Shown: positions 1-10,063, numbered from the stretch's first letter. The stretch: 64,000 nt of DNA from Indolivaga capnocytophagoides DSM 22835 (GCF_000426485.1 NZ_AUFL01000009.1:62001-126000), one strand, 5' to 3'. Translations and numbers: made by a program. The notes: generated from the sequence alone by a model not told the origin.

Positions 1-3000
1 AGATGGACTTTATTTTAGCTTTCAGTAATCGAGCTTGCGGATTAAGAATATTATTCCAACAAAACCCCTCCCTAAAATAGAATTGAGGGTTTCTGACAAC
101 AGGCATACCTTGTCCTTTTTTACCGGAGTTTGTCTTCAAAAACTGGACGTTTTCCTTAGACCATGCAATTGCAAATGGAGTTTCTAAATACCAACGATTA
201 CCATCTTTATCTCCCTTATCATAAGGAACGTAATAATTTTTAGAAGTATCAATACCATTTTCCTTTTCATCATCTGTAAGAGTGTCTACATCAGCAATTT
301 CATTATCTTCAATTAGTCGATATATATACCCTTGTCCAAAAATATCTCGTCCATATTTTTCTTTTAACTGGTCGAATTTAATGGCAATTTCCTCTTCGGT
401 TCGTTGTGTCAAAAACTCAATTGGTGAAAGCCCGGCCAATTCATTATTGGATATTTTATATCTAGTCATGACCTCTACTAGCTTCTTGGGACGAGAGTTC
501 GTGATATTGGCAGCCCATTTGGTAGACTTCCGTATAGCGATATATTTGCCATTGTTCGCAGTAGCCAATCCTTGTCCACCTTCGGTTAAGCAACCGAGTA
601 ATGCAACATCTCCCGGTTTTAGGCTCCTTCTATACTCTTCTAGTAATGCTGCATTTTGAGTAATTTTTTTACTGGTTTCTATTTTGTCCCACCACTGGTC
701 ATATAAGTCTTTTACTTTCTTGCCATAGCGATTGTGGATCTTTATATTATATTCTGTAGGCTTAAAAAGAACGGAGTTTTGTGTCTCACGATAAACTTTT
801 TGAGCTATGCTAGGAAAAAATATTGGATCTTTCAGATTTTTACTTCCATCCAAGAAGTTCACTTTATGGCTTTCTGTATACGGCTTCTTGACGACTTGTA
901 TTATGCAGGTATCTACCATCACTGAATCGAAAGGATTTGCAGTATCAAAAATATAGCGAATTGAGTTCTTTAAAATTAATTCACGCATATTTCTTTTTGT
1001 CTGTGTTGTCCAAAAAGTTTTTGGTATGATGTATGTAATTGACCCATTCTCTTTTGTAAGCCTCATGCCCTTAAAGGTAAATAGATTATATGTGTCATCT
1101 GAAAATCCAAACTCAATTTCATATGATTTCTTTTCTGCCGTAGAAATTCCCTTTGTGGAAATGTAAGGAGGATTTCCTATCACTATATCAAAACCATTTT
1201 TTACCCCAAACATCCATTCTGAATCAAAAAATGGTGAAGAAGCATTTTGGTCAAACATTTTCCATTGTTGCATTAATACAGCATTGTGACTATCTACGAC
1301 ACGCAAATTTTCTAGTGTATCTGCTATCTGACTTTGTAGTTCTTGCACACGTCTTCTATACTTATTCTTAGTTTTATTACTCTTGGCTCCAAATATACGG
1401 TGAGTTGCCTGAATCAATTTTTCTTGTAATTTTTCTAATTCAGGAGTATTGAAGAGATCCTTTGTCTTTTGTAGTCCAATCAGTGAGTTGGCTGCAACAA
1501 ATTTGGCTTCTAAATTAGGCAGTGGTCGAATACCAAAGTTGTCTTCTGGCTTAGTAGTTGGTCGTTGGTCTACAATCAATGATATGAAAAAACGCAACTT
1601 GGATACTTGAACTGCAATGCTTTGAATATCGATACCATAGATACATTTTTCTATCAAATATAATTTACGAGCATAATCTGGACTATTGATATTGTCATCA
1701 AAGCTTCGATTAATATCTGTTTGAATTTCATCTCGTTCTTCAACAGAATAATCTTTCAATGTTGAACTTATTTCCTTCATCGACTCCTGAAGAATTAATG
1801 ACTTCCAAATCTCATTTTTAGGATCTAATTGAGAGAGAATATGCACCATCTGTTGTAATACTCCTACAGGAAAGGCCCCTGATCCACAAGCTGGATCTAA
1901 CACTTTGCAGGTTTGTATTGCTTGAATTATTAATTGTTTAGTTTCATTACTCAAATTTAGATCTTCTTCGGAATATAACATTAATTTGCGATACTCTTCT
2001 TCATATACCTCGCCTACAACTTGATTGAGATGAGAAATAAGACTTTCGTTCACCATATATTGAACAACTTCACGTGGCGTATAAAATGATCCTGTTTGCT
2101 TACGAGCTGTGGTTTTGGTCTCAGGATTATAACTGGCAAGTAAGTTTTCAAAAACTTTACCGAGTAACTCAGGATCAAGAGATACTTCTTGATCAAAAGG
2201 TGTATTTTCTTCAACCGTAAAATTATATTTTTGTAAAATATCTATCAGACCTAAGCTATCAATGTTTTTTTTATCTCCAAAAAATAAAAAATCGGGAACT
2301 ATTAGGAGATTGGGACTCGGTAAATTATCTGAGAATCCGTCAATGTACACACCATCCTGCTTGTTGTCTAAGCAATCAAATAATCCTCCATTAAGGAAAG
2401 GAACTTTTGCATTTACTAATTCTAAAAATAGCTCAGGTTTGATAAATAGTTCTTCGTACCGCATCAAGTGATCAGAGCCGAATGCCTGTCCATACCAATC
2501 CATTTTCCTAAATTCTCGAGTTCGGCTATCCTCTTTACTCTGGGGTGTAATAGGACAATTGAGAGTAGCAAAAAAAAGATTTTGTAATATGGCTTTATAG
2601 TATTTACTTGCATTGGATTTTTCAGCAAATAATCCCGATTTGAGGTTTGGATTAAAGTCTTTGACTAGTTCATTATTGAGAAACTGTATATCAAACAGCT
2701 CATTAGGAATAAGATTTTTCTGTTTCAAAAACCAAACAAATAATAAGCGAGTTAACAAACGAATCACATTTTTTGAGCGATGTTCAATACGTTCATCTTC
2801 AGTTTCCAAATGAAATTCTCCTGGAAATTTAACAGTTTGTATGGCTCTTTCATACCAATTATATAATTCCTGATAAAATGCTTTTGTAAGAATTTCTACG
2901 GAAAATCTCTCTACTAAATCTTTTTTATTCTTTACTCTACCTTTTTTTAATAAAAATTCATTTGGGGTATAGCCACCTGTTTCATTTCCTAACAAGTATG

Positions 3001-3391
3001 AGTATCGTCTTGGATTTGAGTAATTTCGTTCTATTCGAGCAGAATGATCTTTTAGTTCAGCATCTATCTGGAGATACGAGAAACGATATTGTGTCCCTCC
3101 CTTAGGGATAAAAGCAACTAAAGCCCTATTACAATAACTATTCTTTTGCATCACCTGAAAAGCATCTCTCGAAATTCCAACACGAGCGTCGTGTGTAGAG
3201 TTATGCTCTACCTCAAAAACTTCAAGTTCTAAACTTTTACATTTACCCAATCTTGTAACTGAAGAGGTAAACTTTGGAGAGAAATTCAAGTTCAGCTTTT
3301 CTTCTTTTAATTCGAAATCTTCGGGAAGAAAATTGTTTTCAAGAAAGCTTACAAAATTGTCGCGATTGTAACTGTTACTGAAATTATACAT
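1..3391 (-). CDS. Eco57I-type class I DNA methyltransferase, 3' end beyond the window
   Basis: The frame stays open from an ATG at 3391 to the left edge, giving at least 1130 codons with no stop; the C-terminus lies outside the window. The SAM-binding motif I is readable as DPACGSGAF with its Asp at residue 499, and the adenine-methylase motif IV as GNPPYI with its Asn at residue 740. This spacing and size fit large Eco57I-like or BREX PglX-like N6-adenine methyltransferases, which carry a long N-terminal helical part and a C-terminal target-recognition region. The predicted role is host DNA modification, the self-marking half of a restriction-type defence. The start lies 12 bp downstream of the helicase stop (3404), so it is almost certainly the last visible gene of the same operon. 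Target sequence and any nuclease activity of its own cannot be read from this sequence. Confidence 0.9.
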   Translation of the reverse strand, partial: MYNFSNSYNRDNFVSFLENNFLPEDFELKEEKLNLNFSPKFTSSVTRLGKCKSLELEVFEVEHNSTHDARVGISRDAFQVMQKNSYCNRALVAFIPKGGTQYRFSYLQIDAELKDHSARIERNYSNPRRYSYLLGNETGGYTPNEFLLKKGRVKNKKDLVERFSVEILTKAFYQELYNWYERAIQTVKFPGEFHLETEDERIEHRSKNVIRLLTRLLFVWFLKQKNLIPNELFDIQFLNNELVKDFNPNLKSGLFAEKSNASKYYKAILQNLFFATLNCPITPQSKEDSRTREFRKMDWYGQAFGSDHLMRYEELFIKPELFLELVNAKVPFLNGGLFDCLDNKQDGVYIDGFSDNLPSPNLLIVPDFLFFGDKKNIDSLGLIDILQKYNFTVEENTPFDQEVSLDPELLGKVFENLLASYNPETKTTARKQTGSFYTPREVVQYMVNESLISHLNQVVGEVYEEEYRKLMLYSEEDLNLSNETKQLIIQAIQTCKVLDPACGSGAFPVGVLQQMVHILSQLDPKNEIWKSLILQESMKEISSTLKDYSVEERDEIQTDINRSFDDNINSPDYARKLYLIEKCIYGIDIQSIAVQVSKLRFFISLIVDQRPTTKPEDNFGIRPLPNLEAKFVAANSLIGLQKTKDLFNTPELEKLQEKLIQATHRIFGAKSNKTKNKYRRRVQELQSQIADTLENLRVVDSHNAVLMQQWKMFDQNASSPFFDSEWMFGVKNGFDIVIGNPPYISTKGISTAEKKSYEIEFGFSDDTYNLFTFKGMRLTKENGSITYIIPKTFWTTQTKRNMRELILKNSIRYIFDTANPFDSVMVDTCIIQVVKKPYTESHKVNFLDGSKNLKDPIFFPSIAQKVYRETQNSVLFKPTEYNIKIHNRYGKKVKDLYDQWWDKIETSKKITQNAALLEEYRRSLKPGDVALLGCLTEGGQGLATANNGKYIAIRKSTKWAANITNSRPKKLVEVMTRYKISNNELAGLSPIEFLTQRTEEEIAIKFDQLKEKYGRDIFGQGYIYRLIEDNEIADVDTLTDDEKENGIDTSKNYYVPYDKGDKDGNRWYLETPFAIAWSKENVQFLKTNSGKKGQGMPVVRNPQFYFREGFCWNNILNPQARLLKAKIKSI

Positions 3392-3403
3392 ATCGTTTAT
3401 ATT

Positions 3404-6400
3404 TTAGAATAATTCATTTGTTTTCGAAGTAATGCTGTCACTTTCAAATTCTTCTGCAAGAATTAGAGTTTCAGTGCCATGTGATATATTATCATAAGTA
3501 CGTAATGCCTTTAGAATATAAGTACGAGATATTTTGTCTGGTAAAGCAACATACTCTGACGGTTTCATTCGATTTATTAACCGTAAAGCATAACCTGAAA
3601 TTGCATCTAATTCTACTGCTGTTTTTAGATCTTCAAGATATTCATTTTCACAGGATTTCATTTGTATCATTAATCTCACTTTATCTAATGCATCTCTTTT
3701 TATTTTCTCTGTATCACTTTCCGAATCATCAGAAAAAAGGGCTGACTTTATTATATTGAATGTATTATCAAATGTCTCTGAAGGTTTATAAGGTTTTTCT
3801 TCTTTGCTTGTTTTCAATAGTCTGAAAGCATCTTCTGGAGTTCTGTCATAAGGTTTATTTTCGTCATTAGAATATTTAAAAACGAAGTCATTACCTTTTT
3901 TTGCAAAAACCAAAACTCCATCTTCGGGGAGAGATGCCCTTCTACGAATTTTTGTCCGTAAGGGGAGGTTTAAGGCCTCTCTCATTTCATTAGAATAGAG
4001 CACTGTATCTAATTCTGCACGATATTCAGTATCCCACGATTTTCGTTCGTCATTTTCGATAATAGTTTTGTATTGTTCTATAAAGAATGCTCGTAACTCT
4101 TCATTGGAAGTCAAAACTTTAGTATCCTCACCCATTATTGCATGAATCATAGCCATTTTCAATGTTGAAATTTCCTGAACTCTAATCTCACTTTCTCCGA
4201 TATCTGTAGGAAAATAATTATAGATATACAATTCGTCAAACATCTTTTTATTGATACGATTAATACGTCCAATTCGTTGAATAACCCGTGTTGGATTATA
4301 GGGGATATCATAATTAAAGATAGTCCCTGCTCGATGGAGATTATATCCTTCAGAAATAGCATCTGTTGCGACTAATATTTTATATGTATCCTGTTGCTTG
4401 TAGACTTCGTATCCAGCATCAAAATTAGCTCTTATTATTTCCTTATTGCGTGGAGTGGCTTTATTTGCAGTGTATGAAAACACAGGAAGTCCTGCTTCTG
4501 TTAACTTTTTATCCAAATAGTCAATAGTATCAGCAAATTGACTAAATACAACTATTTTTCGTTCAGGATCTTTAGCTAACTGTTCATTAAGGATATTGAT
4601 AAATTCATTTAGCTTAGGGTCATTATTGACTTTATTCCATTCACTTTTCAGATTTTGTAATATTTCGATATCAGAATCTAATTCATCGAAAAAACTATCT
4701 TTTAAATATTCTGTTTTAATTTCAAATAATCCTCTAGTTTGTAGTTTTTCAATAGCAGCATCTATTTCATCATCAACCATCTCTGGTATAATGTCATTCG
4801 TAGACTCATACATGGCTTCAATATCAGGTAACATTCCTTTTTTAAAGACAGGTATAGTTTGCCTTTTTTCAATCCATTTTTTTATATTTTTATGATTGGA
4901 AAGCATATTATCTAACGATATTCGGAAAGCTATTTGAGAACTTTCGAAACGCCTCACAAGTAATGTTCTCATGAATTTTGCAAGATTTCGCTGGGCACCT
5001 TTAAAAAGATTATACTCAAACCCCGCTTTTTCTACTGTTTTTTTAACCTCTTCATCATACTCTGGCTTAACGTACATAATTGGCTTATATCTTGTAGCAT
5101 GAAAAAGATTCAAAGGTATATTTTCATCGTATATATCATCAGAATAGTTATAATCTTGCATATCTATATTTTCATCGGCACCTTTACGTGAAATTTGCTC
5201 TAATGTTGAAATGTATAAATTTCGAAGATTATTCAAATCATAATCTAATAGTCTTGGAGGAGCAGGTTTTGAAAACTCAATTTTTTGCTTCTTTAGATCC
5301 TCTTTATAAGCAGGAATCGCATCTAAATCTAAACGGGATCGCCGAATGATTAAAGGAGAAATTATTGCTCTTATTTGCTGAGCTATACTCTCTATCTCTA
5401 ATTTTAATTCGTCCTCTGAGAGCTGTTTGTCCTTTTGCTTTTTCTTTAAGTTTTTATATACATTGATTAAATGTCGAAAACTATATCCCAGATTATTTAC
5501 TGTTTGAAGTGTTGACTTAGTTGGAATCTGGAACAATTTTATCATTGAGTAAATATCCGAAGGCTGATTATTAAATGGAGTTGCAGTTAAGAGCATAACT
5601 TTATTTCCCCGACAAAGTTCATGAAGCATACCATAATCTAGGGTAAATTCATTACGATAATTGTGTGCTTCATCAATTACAATAAGCCATTCTTCATTCT
5701 CATCCGTTCTTGTTTGATAATGTTCTAAAGCTTTGGATATTACACCACGACTAAATACACGAGCAGTATTGATTTTAAACTCATCAATATAATCTTCCCA
5801 TTGCTGTTTCAAATGTGGAGGTGAAATGATAATAGTTCTTAAGTTCAAATTGTTAGCAACAGTTGAACCAATAATACTTTTACCTAAACCAACTACATCC
5901 GAGACAATAACTCCATTATGTTTTTCAATGATGGATATCGCCATTCGAATTGCATCTTCTTGATATTTGAGATTAAAGAATTTTTTGTTTATGTCATGTG
6001 GAGTTCGTATTCTTCTCGAGGTATCTATTTTGAAATATTCATATAATACTCTTAAATAGAGAAGATATGGGGATGGCAATTTTTCATACCAAATATGTTT
6101 GATTACTCCATCTTCGAAGTCATTAATATGATCTTTATCTGCTATAACAATTGCACTTTGCCAAAGAGTATTGAAAATATTTTGTGCATCATGAAATTCT
6201 GTTTTATGTTGGAACCTCACATTGATTTCATTTTGTCCACGTAGCCCTTTATATGTGAGATTGCTTGATCCTGTAATTACTGTACCAGGAGTTTCTCCTT
6301 CTTCAGAAAATTCATCTTTGTATGAGAATATATACATCTTAGCATGACAAGGTTCTTTTGTCTTTCGGATTTCTAATGTTCCGTTCTTGATTTTTTCATA

Positions 6401-6772
6401 ATATATTTTAAAAGCCTCAGTTTCTTTTTTCCCTTCAAAGAAATCTGTTTTATTAAATAGCTCAACCAGGGAATAATTAAATTCATTTCGAATTTCGAGA
6501 CGAGAGCTTTTTTGCTTCTTATGTAAAAAATCAATCTCTGATGTTTTATTTAAAAGATCTTTCTCCATCTCCAGCCCCACCAAAATTCTCATTTTTTTAT
6601 CAGAGATATTTTTGTAAATTTCTTCTATCCCTGAAAAATAGAAATATCCTACAAGAAAATCTAAACAATCAGCTTTTACAGGTAAGATTCCCTTTATCAT
6701 TTTAGCTAGTGATTTTTCACCATTGTTAGTAATGAAATATTCACTATTTAGTTTGTTATCTTCAATTTTCAT
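3404..6772 (-). CDS. PLD-nuclease/SNF2-type helicase fusion
   Basis: The protein has 1122 aa. An N-terminal phospholipase-D-like nuclease part shows an HxK motif (CHAKMY, about residue 141) followed by GSSNLT about 25 residues later. A superfamily-2 helicase follows: Walker A with GLGKS near residue 290, DEAH near 366, TATPF near 395, and a C-terminal lobe with a VATDAISEG stretch and QRIGRINR near 832. No membrane segment or signal peptide is seen, so it is cytoplasmic. Fusions of this kind act as ATP-driven DNA translocases with a nuclease; next to a methyltransferase it is the natural restriction effector. It begins 15 bp after the AbiEii-like gene with GAAAG before the ATG. It is related in kind to helicases of DISARM and BREX-like systems, but no DrmA, DrmB or BREX partner is visible here. 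Confidence 0.9.
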   Translation of the reverse strand: MKIEDNKLNSEYFITNNGEKSLAKMIKGILPVKADCLDFLVGYFYFSGIEEIYKNISDKKMRILVGLEMEKDLLNKTSEIDFLHKKQKSSRLEIRNEFNYSLVELFNKTDFFEGKKETEAFKIYYEKIKNGTLEIRKTKEPCHAKMYIFSYKDEFSEEGETPGTVITGSSNLTYKGLRGQNEINVRFQHKTEFHDAQNIFNTLWQSAIVIADKDHINDFEDGVIKHIWYEKLPSPYLLYLRVLYEYFKIDTSRRIRTPHDINKKFFNLKYQEDAIRMAISIIEKHNGVIVSDVVGLGKSIIGSTVANNLNLRTIIISPPHLKQQWEDYIDEFKINTARVFSRGVISKALEHYQTRTDENEEWLIVIDEAHNYRNEFTLDYGMLHELCRGNKVMLLTATPFNNQPSDIYSMIKLFQIPTKSTLQTVNNLGYSFRHLINVYKNLKKKQKDKQLSEDELKLEIESIAQQIRAIISPLIIRRSRLDLDAIPAYKEDLKKQKIEFSKPAPPRLLDYDLNNLRNLYISTLEQISRKGADENIDMQDYNYSDDIYDENIPLNLFHATRYKPIMYVKPEYDEEVKKTVEKAGFEYNLFKGAQRNLAKFMRTLLVRRFESSQIAFRISLDNMLSNHKNIKKWIEKRQTIPVFKKGMLPDIEAMYESTNDIIPEMVDDEIDAAIEKLQTRGLFEIKTEYLKDSFFDELDSDIEILQNLKSEWNKVNNDPKLNEFINILNEQLAKDPERKIVVFSQFADTIDYLDKKLTEAGLPVFSYTANKATPRNKEIIRANFDAGYEVYKQQDTYKILVATDAISEGYNLHRAGTIFNYDIPYNPTRVIQRIGRINRINKKMFDELYIYNYFPTDIGESEIRVQEISTLKMAMIHAIMGEDTKVLTSNEELRAFFIEQYKTIIENDERKSWDTEYRAELDTVLYSNEMREALNLPLRTKIRRRASLPEDGVLVFAKKGNDFVFKYSNDENKPYDRTPEDAFRLLKTSKEEKPYKPSETFDNTFNIIKSALFSDDSESDTEKIKRDALDKVRLMIQMKSCENEYLEDLKTAVELDAISGYALRLINRMKPSEYVALPDKISRTYILKALRTYDNISHGTETLILAEEFESDSITSKTNELF

Positions 6773-6787
6773 TTTCTTTCAATTCAC

Positions 6788-7702
6788 TTAAGATAAGGAC
6801 AGAACTAGCCTAACAGCATCTACTTGCTCGGCATATTTTGAAGGATTATTATCTTTCAATTTTTGAATATTTAAAAGCTTCCATCTTACTGCGGGAAGCT
6901 TACCATAATTAACTTTTGTCCAATCTGGCTCTCCTTTAGAAAAGGTTAATAAGAATTCTTTATCCTCATTTGTTAGAGATTCATTGACCATTTTAATAAG
7001 TAGTTCTCTAGTATTCTTAAATTCATTGTCTTCAAAAGAGTTATCGGTCATACCTTTGAATTGACTTTCAAAAACGAGAGACTGATCAATTAGGTGAGGA
7101 TTTAATAGTTCTTGCATAGGACGCTTGCTACATAAAAGAAAGAATATAAATCCTTCTTTTATTTCCGTCGAATAGCCTATCTCATTTATCAGATTTCTTA
7201 CATCAAACAAATCTCGTGGGTGTTGTCTGTCTAGTGCTGCGATAATTTTCCCACCCCATAATTGTTTTTGAGAAACAGTTCTAACTTCACAAAATTTATC
7301 GAAAACCTCCTGTGCTTTATCACACAATACTTTTAATTCTGTTTCCGCAATTGTTCCTCGGTTGATTTGATTTACTTCTATTTTAACCATTGCTTCGGGA
7401 GTCGTACAAATCAATTTTAATTCTTCTTCAGCCCTGGCTGGATCAGTAAAATCTATATTGGGTATTTGTTTTCTCAATCGATCTTTAACTCTTTCAAGCG
7501 CTAATCGTATATTCTGTAGATCCGTATCTCGACTTTCGCTAGCTGGGATATAGGTAAGGTCTATGTCAACCGATAGGCGTGGCATATTCAGGCAGAATAG
7601 ATTAATAGCTGTCCCCCCATGAAGAGCGAATACTTCTTCTTTCGCTACTTCTGGTAATATGTCTAGTAAGAGTAATACTTGCTTTTTATATGTATCTTTC
7701 AT
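6788..7702 (-). CDS. AbiEii-family nucleotidyltransferase (toxin-like)
   Basis: The 304-aa protein shows the nucleotidyltransferase signature of AbiEii/AbiGii toxins: LHGGTAINLF at residues 27-36 and the acidic pair DID at 46-48, after a basic RLS. Known family members transfer nucleotides to cellular RNA or protein targets and halt growth, and are paired with an AbiEi antitoxin. Here the partner lies immediately upstream, and the two genes overlap as TAATG (ATG at 7702-7700, antitoxin stop at 7704-7702), implying translational coupling. The helicase follows after 15 bp, so the toxin-like gene is embedded in the restriction-type operon rather than standing alone. Its target and activity are unknown. 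Confidence 0.88.
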   Translation of the reverse strand: MKDTYKKQVLLLLDILPEVAKEEVFALHGGTAINLFCLNMPRLSVDIDLTYIPASESRDTDLQNIRLALERVKDRLRKQIPNIDFTDPARAEEELKLICTTPEAMVKIEVNQINRGTIAETELKVLCDKAQEVFDKFCEVRTVSQKQLWGGKIIAALDRQHPRDLFDVRNLINEIGYSTEIKEGFIFFLLCSKRPMQELLNPHLIDQSLVFESQFKGMTDNSFEDNEFKNTRELLIKMVNESLTNEDKEFLLTFSKGEPDWTKVNYGKLPAVRWKLLNIQKLKDNNPSKYAEQVDAVRLVLSLS

Positions 7703-8475
7703 TATGAGAAATCTTTGGGTAATACTAAATTATATCTTGGGATTAATATACCATTATTAGCAAGACTACGATTGCCGGAACCAAGGTCTATCTTTGTTAG
7801 ATTTAGATATTTGAACCAAGTATGCCTGGCTCGCTCGGCAAAATAAAGAAATAGCCTTTTGGCTTTTATCGATTTACAATCTTCTAATAACTCTTGCACT
7901 TGTTTTGGGCGCAATGTAGATAATCCTTCCATTAATTCATAAGCCTCAGTCAGAGAAAATATAGTAGGACATAGTGATAGGCATTCCAGCATTGCTCTCC
8001 CTGAGCTTGATATTTTCATATCTAATCCAGTGTCCTGATAGTGTACTAAGCCAATAGTATCATCCCTGAATAAGGATACTTTAAATATTCTATAATCTAT
8101 ATCCCATTTATTATTTATGAACCAAGAAGGTAATTTTGTTTTACCCAGAACGAATAAGGTTACCTCGGGTGAGGCTAATTGCAGATAGTGAGCACTGCCA
8201 TTTAACTCTAATGAAGATCGACCTCCTATATGGATATTTATGTTTGCTTGTGATTGCAATGCCGCGAGTGCACCAGACAATAAAAGTGAATCTCCCGATT
8301 TTAGCATTGCACCCTTTCCTATTGACTTCATCCATCCACTTCTACGGTATTGCTGTTGTAATTCATACGGATATCCTTTCAAAATAAGCCAAGAAGATAA
8401 TAGTACAAGACCTTTGGGATATTCTTGCATTAGCTTATTTATTTTAGATCTATTTATTTTAGAACCCTCATCCAT
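7702..8475 (-). CDS. AbiEi-family antitoxin / winged-helix regulator
   Basis: The N-terminus, from MDEGSKINRSK through about residue 75, matches the winged-helix AbiEi antitoxin domain (YPKGLVLLSSWL, QQQYRRSGW, then a GDSLLLSGALAAL stretch). The rest is the AbiEi C-terminal domain that counteracts the toxin. The protein has 257 aa from the chosen start. An ATG at 8562 would add 29 residues of Cys/Tyr-rich sequence unlike the family. The start at 8475 is preferred because the domain begins there and because a -7-like box (8508-8515) would place transcription start near 8500, downstream of 8562. Family members repress their own promoter, and a dyad at 8489-8500 would suit that. It is the first gene of the operon. 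Confidence 0.85.
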   Translation of the reverse strand: MDEGSKINRSKINKLMQEYPKGLVLLSSWLILKGYPYELQQQYRRSGWMKSIGKGAMLKSGDSLLLSGALAALQSQANINIHIGGRSSLELNGSAHYLQLASPEVTLFVLGKTKLPSWFINNKWDIDYRIFKVSLFRDDTIGLVHYQDTGLDMKISSSGRAMLECLSLCPTIFSLTEAYELMEGLSTLRPKQVQELLEDCKSIKAKRLFLYFAERARHTWFKYLNLTKIDLGSGNRSLANNGILIPRYNLVLPKDFS

Positions 8476-8488
8476 ATTACATATATTA

Positions 8489-8500
8489 TTACAAGTGTAA
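8489..8500. promoter_or_regulatory. Perfect dyad TTACA-AG-TGTAA, possible AbiEi operator
   Basis: Two 5-bp arms separated by 2 bp lie 13 bp before the antitoxin ATG, just at the predicted transcription start. AbiEi antitoxins are known to bind inverted repeats in their own promoters, so autoregulation is a reasonable inference. Short AT-rich dyads also occur by chance. Confidence 0.4.
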
Positions 8501-8507
8501 ATGTAAA

Positions 8508-8515
8508 CAAAATTA
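8508..8515 (-). promoter_or_regulatory. Bacteroidetes-type -7 box for the defence operon
   Basis: The minus strand reads TAATTTTG, an exact match to TAnnTTTG. A TTG on the same strand (8533-8535) lies 17 bp upstream, slightly closer than the usual -33 spacing. It lies 33 bp before the preferred antitoxin start at 8475. Confidence 0.45.
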
Positions 8516-8632
8516 GCAAACAAAACAAGGCGCAATAAGTTTATATTAGATCCATAAATCATATTTATAATACATTTTTCAGATTAAATATAAATTACAG
8601 ATTTATATAATGTATCATTTGAAGATTTATTT

Positions 8633-8640
8633 TATCTTTG
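8633..8640 (+). promoter_or_regulatory. Orphan plus-strand -7 box with no gene behind it
   Basis: TATCTTTG matches TAnnTTTG exactly. Downstream, 8641-8828 holds only a 15-codon ORF (ATG at 8681, MKLSHYLSVTYSEFI), an inverted repeat TTCTGAAT/ATTCAGAA (8711-8718 and 8740-8747), and a repeated CGTTACCT. It could drive a small RNA, or be the decayed promoter of a gene lost when the integrase was truncated. Confidence 0.3.
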
Positions 8641-8828
8641 TCGGAGGCTAATCAACCTGCTCAAAGCGGAGCAAATTGATGAAGTTATCTCATTACTTAT
8701 CCGTTACCTATTCTGAATTTATTTAGTTTTAAAACTCTGATTCAGAAAGGAATAATTCAAAAGCATAGGCTCGTTTCTAAATCGTTACCTGTTTTAAAAC
8801 GAAGGTCGTGTAATCTGTTGATTAATAG

Positions 8829-9875
8829 CTAAAAAAAGTTTTCACTGTGTCTTGCGACATGGAAATGTAATTGCTTTTTTATCCCACACAAAACACCAAT
8901 TTCTTTTAAGTAGGCATTAACCTTCTGATTGGAAGGTACAAATAGCCTATAATTATGTTTTTCTAAGATTTCTTTGGCAATTGGCAATAGTGGGATATTA
9001 GACATGATGCCTGTTTTTTCTCTTTTTTTCATTATCCATAGATTGCCTTTATCATCAGTTATCAAATGTTTCTCTACATTCAGTTCTCTAACATCTATAT
9101 AGGCGAGACCCGTAAAGCAACAAAATACAAATATGTCTTTAACTGTATTGAGCCTGCTACAATGACAATCTTTATTATGAATAGCTTTTATCTCTGCCAT
9201 TGTTAGAAAATCAACATCTACAGGCTCAATATGGAGTTTTACACTTGAGAATGGATTTCTCTCAATAATTCCATCATTGAAGGCTCTGAGACAGATTTTT
9301 CTAAAGTTCTTCATATAATTGACAGAAGTATTATTTTGAATTTTACGATTAACTCTAATGTAGTTCCAAAAGCCATCGACAAAGGTTTTATTTATCTCAC
9401 TCATTTGGATATCAACCCTATCATATTTTTCCTTTAGATAAGCCCGAAGGTGTTTTAGTGTCGTTGTATGCTTTTGATAAGTTGCATAGGTTATAGAGTC
9501 AGCTTTGTACATTGCTTCGTATTCTGTGTTGTGTTCTTGGTATAGAGTAACCAATGAAGTGTTTTTATCCTTTATCTTGTCTGTAAATGCATCTTTTACT
9601 GTTTCGATTGTAACAGGTATGTTTTGAGACATAAGCTTAGATTGACAAGCATACAACTTCAATCGAGATGCATTAATAAATTCATTAACCTCTTTCGCTT
9701 CGTCATCTTCACCATCTACCATTTGGAAAGATTGATTCCAATTGGATGGTTTTATCCTTCTTGGTAATGTGAGAATACTTCTTTCTTTCCCAATAATGAT
9801 TGATACTTCAAGTGGAGAATAACCTGCTTTGTTCATTTTTGCAGGTCTGACAATGAAATTTACATTGAAATTCAT
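8829..9875 (-). pseudogene. Truncated tyrosine recombinase (integrase)
   Basis: This is a 348-aa N-terminal portion of a Bacteroidetes-type phage integrase. It shows the AP2-like arm-binding start, a SAM-like core-binding domain (about residues 105-205) and the beginning of the catalytic domain (FCCFTGLAYIDVREL, then KREKTG). The frame ends right after the HxxR box (HFHVARHS) with four foreign residues and a stop. The LGH box and the catalytic Tyr, normally about 50-60 residues further on, are absent, so it should be unable to recombine DNA. Together with the tRNA-like remnant at 10064-10086 it marks the edge of an integrated island. Confidence 0.85.
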
Positions 9876-10063
9876 AACTACTAATTATTAATATTAATAA
9901 CTAATAGTCCTTTTCGAATTATCAACTATAAATCAAGCGTTTAATAAATATTGATTCGTCCAAATTAATGGCAACTTTTATAATTTTTCAATTGTTCGAA
10001 TATCTACAATGCGACTAAATAGCAGTTTGTTTAGTGGTGAAACGGCACAACACTAAGTAGTTA

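Noticed and set aside
282-659. 125-aa plus-strand frame at the left edge
   Set aside because: It is opposite the methyltransferase frame, which runs unbroken across it with correctly phased motifs at residues 499 and 740.
1-8515. Calling the left operon a DISARM or BREX system
   Set aside because: Only a methyltransferase and a helicase are shared in kind. No DUF1998 protein, DrmA, PglZ, BrxC or Lon-like gene is in view, and the PLD domain is fused to the helicase.
7702-8562. Starting AbiEi at the ATG at 8562
   Set aside because: The extra residues do not resemble the family, and the best promoter box lies inside them.
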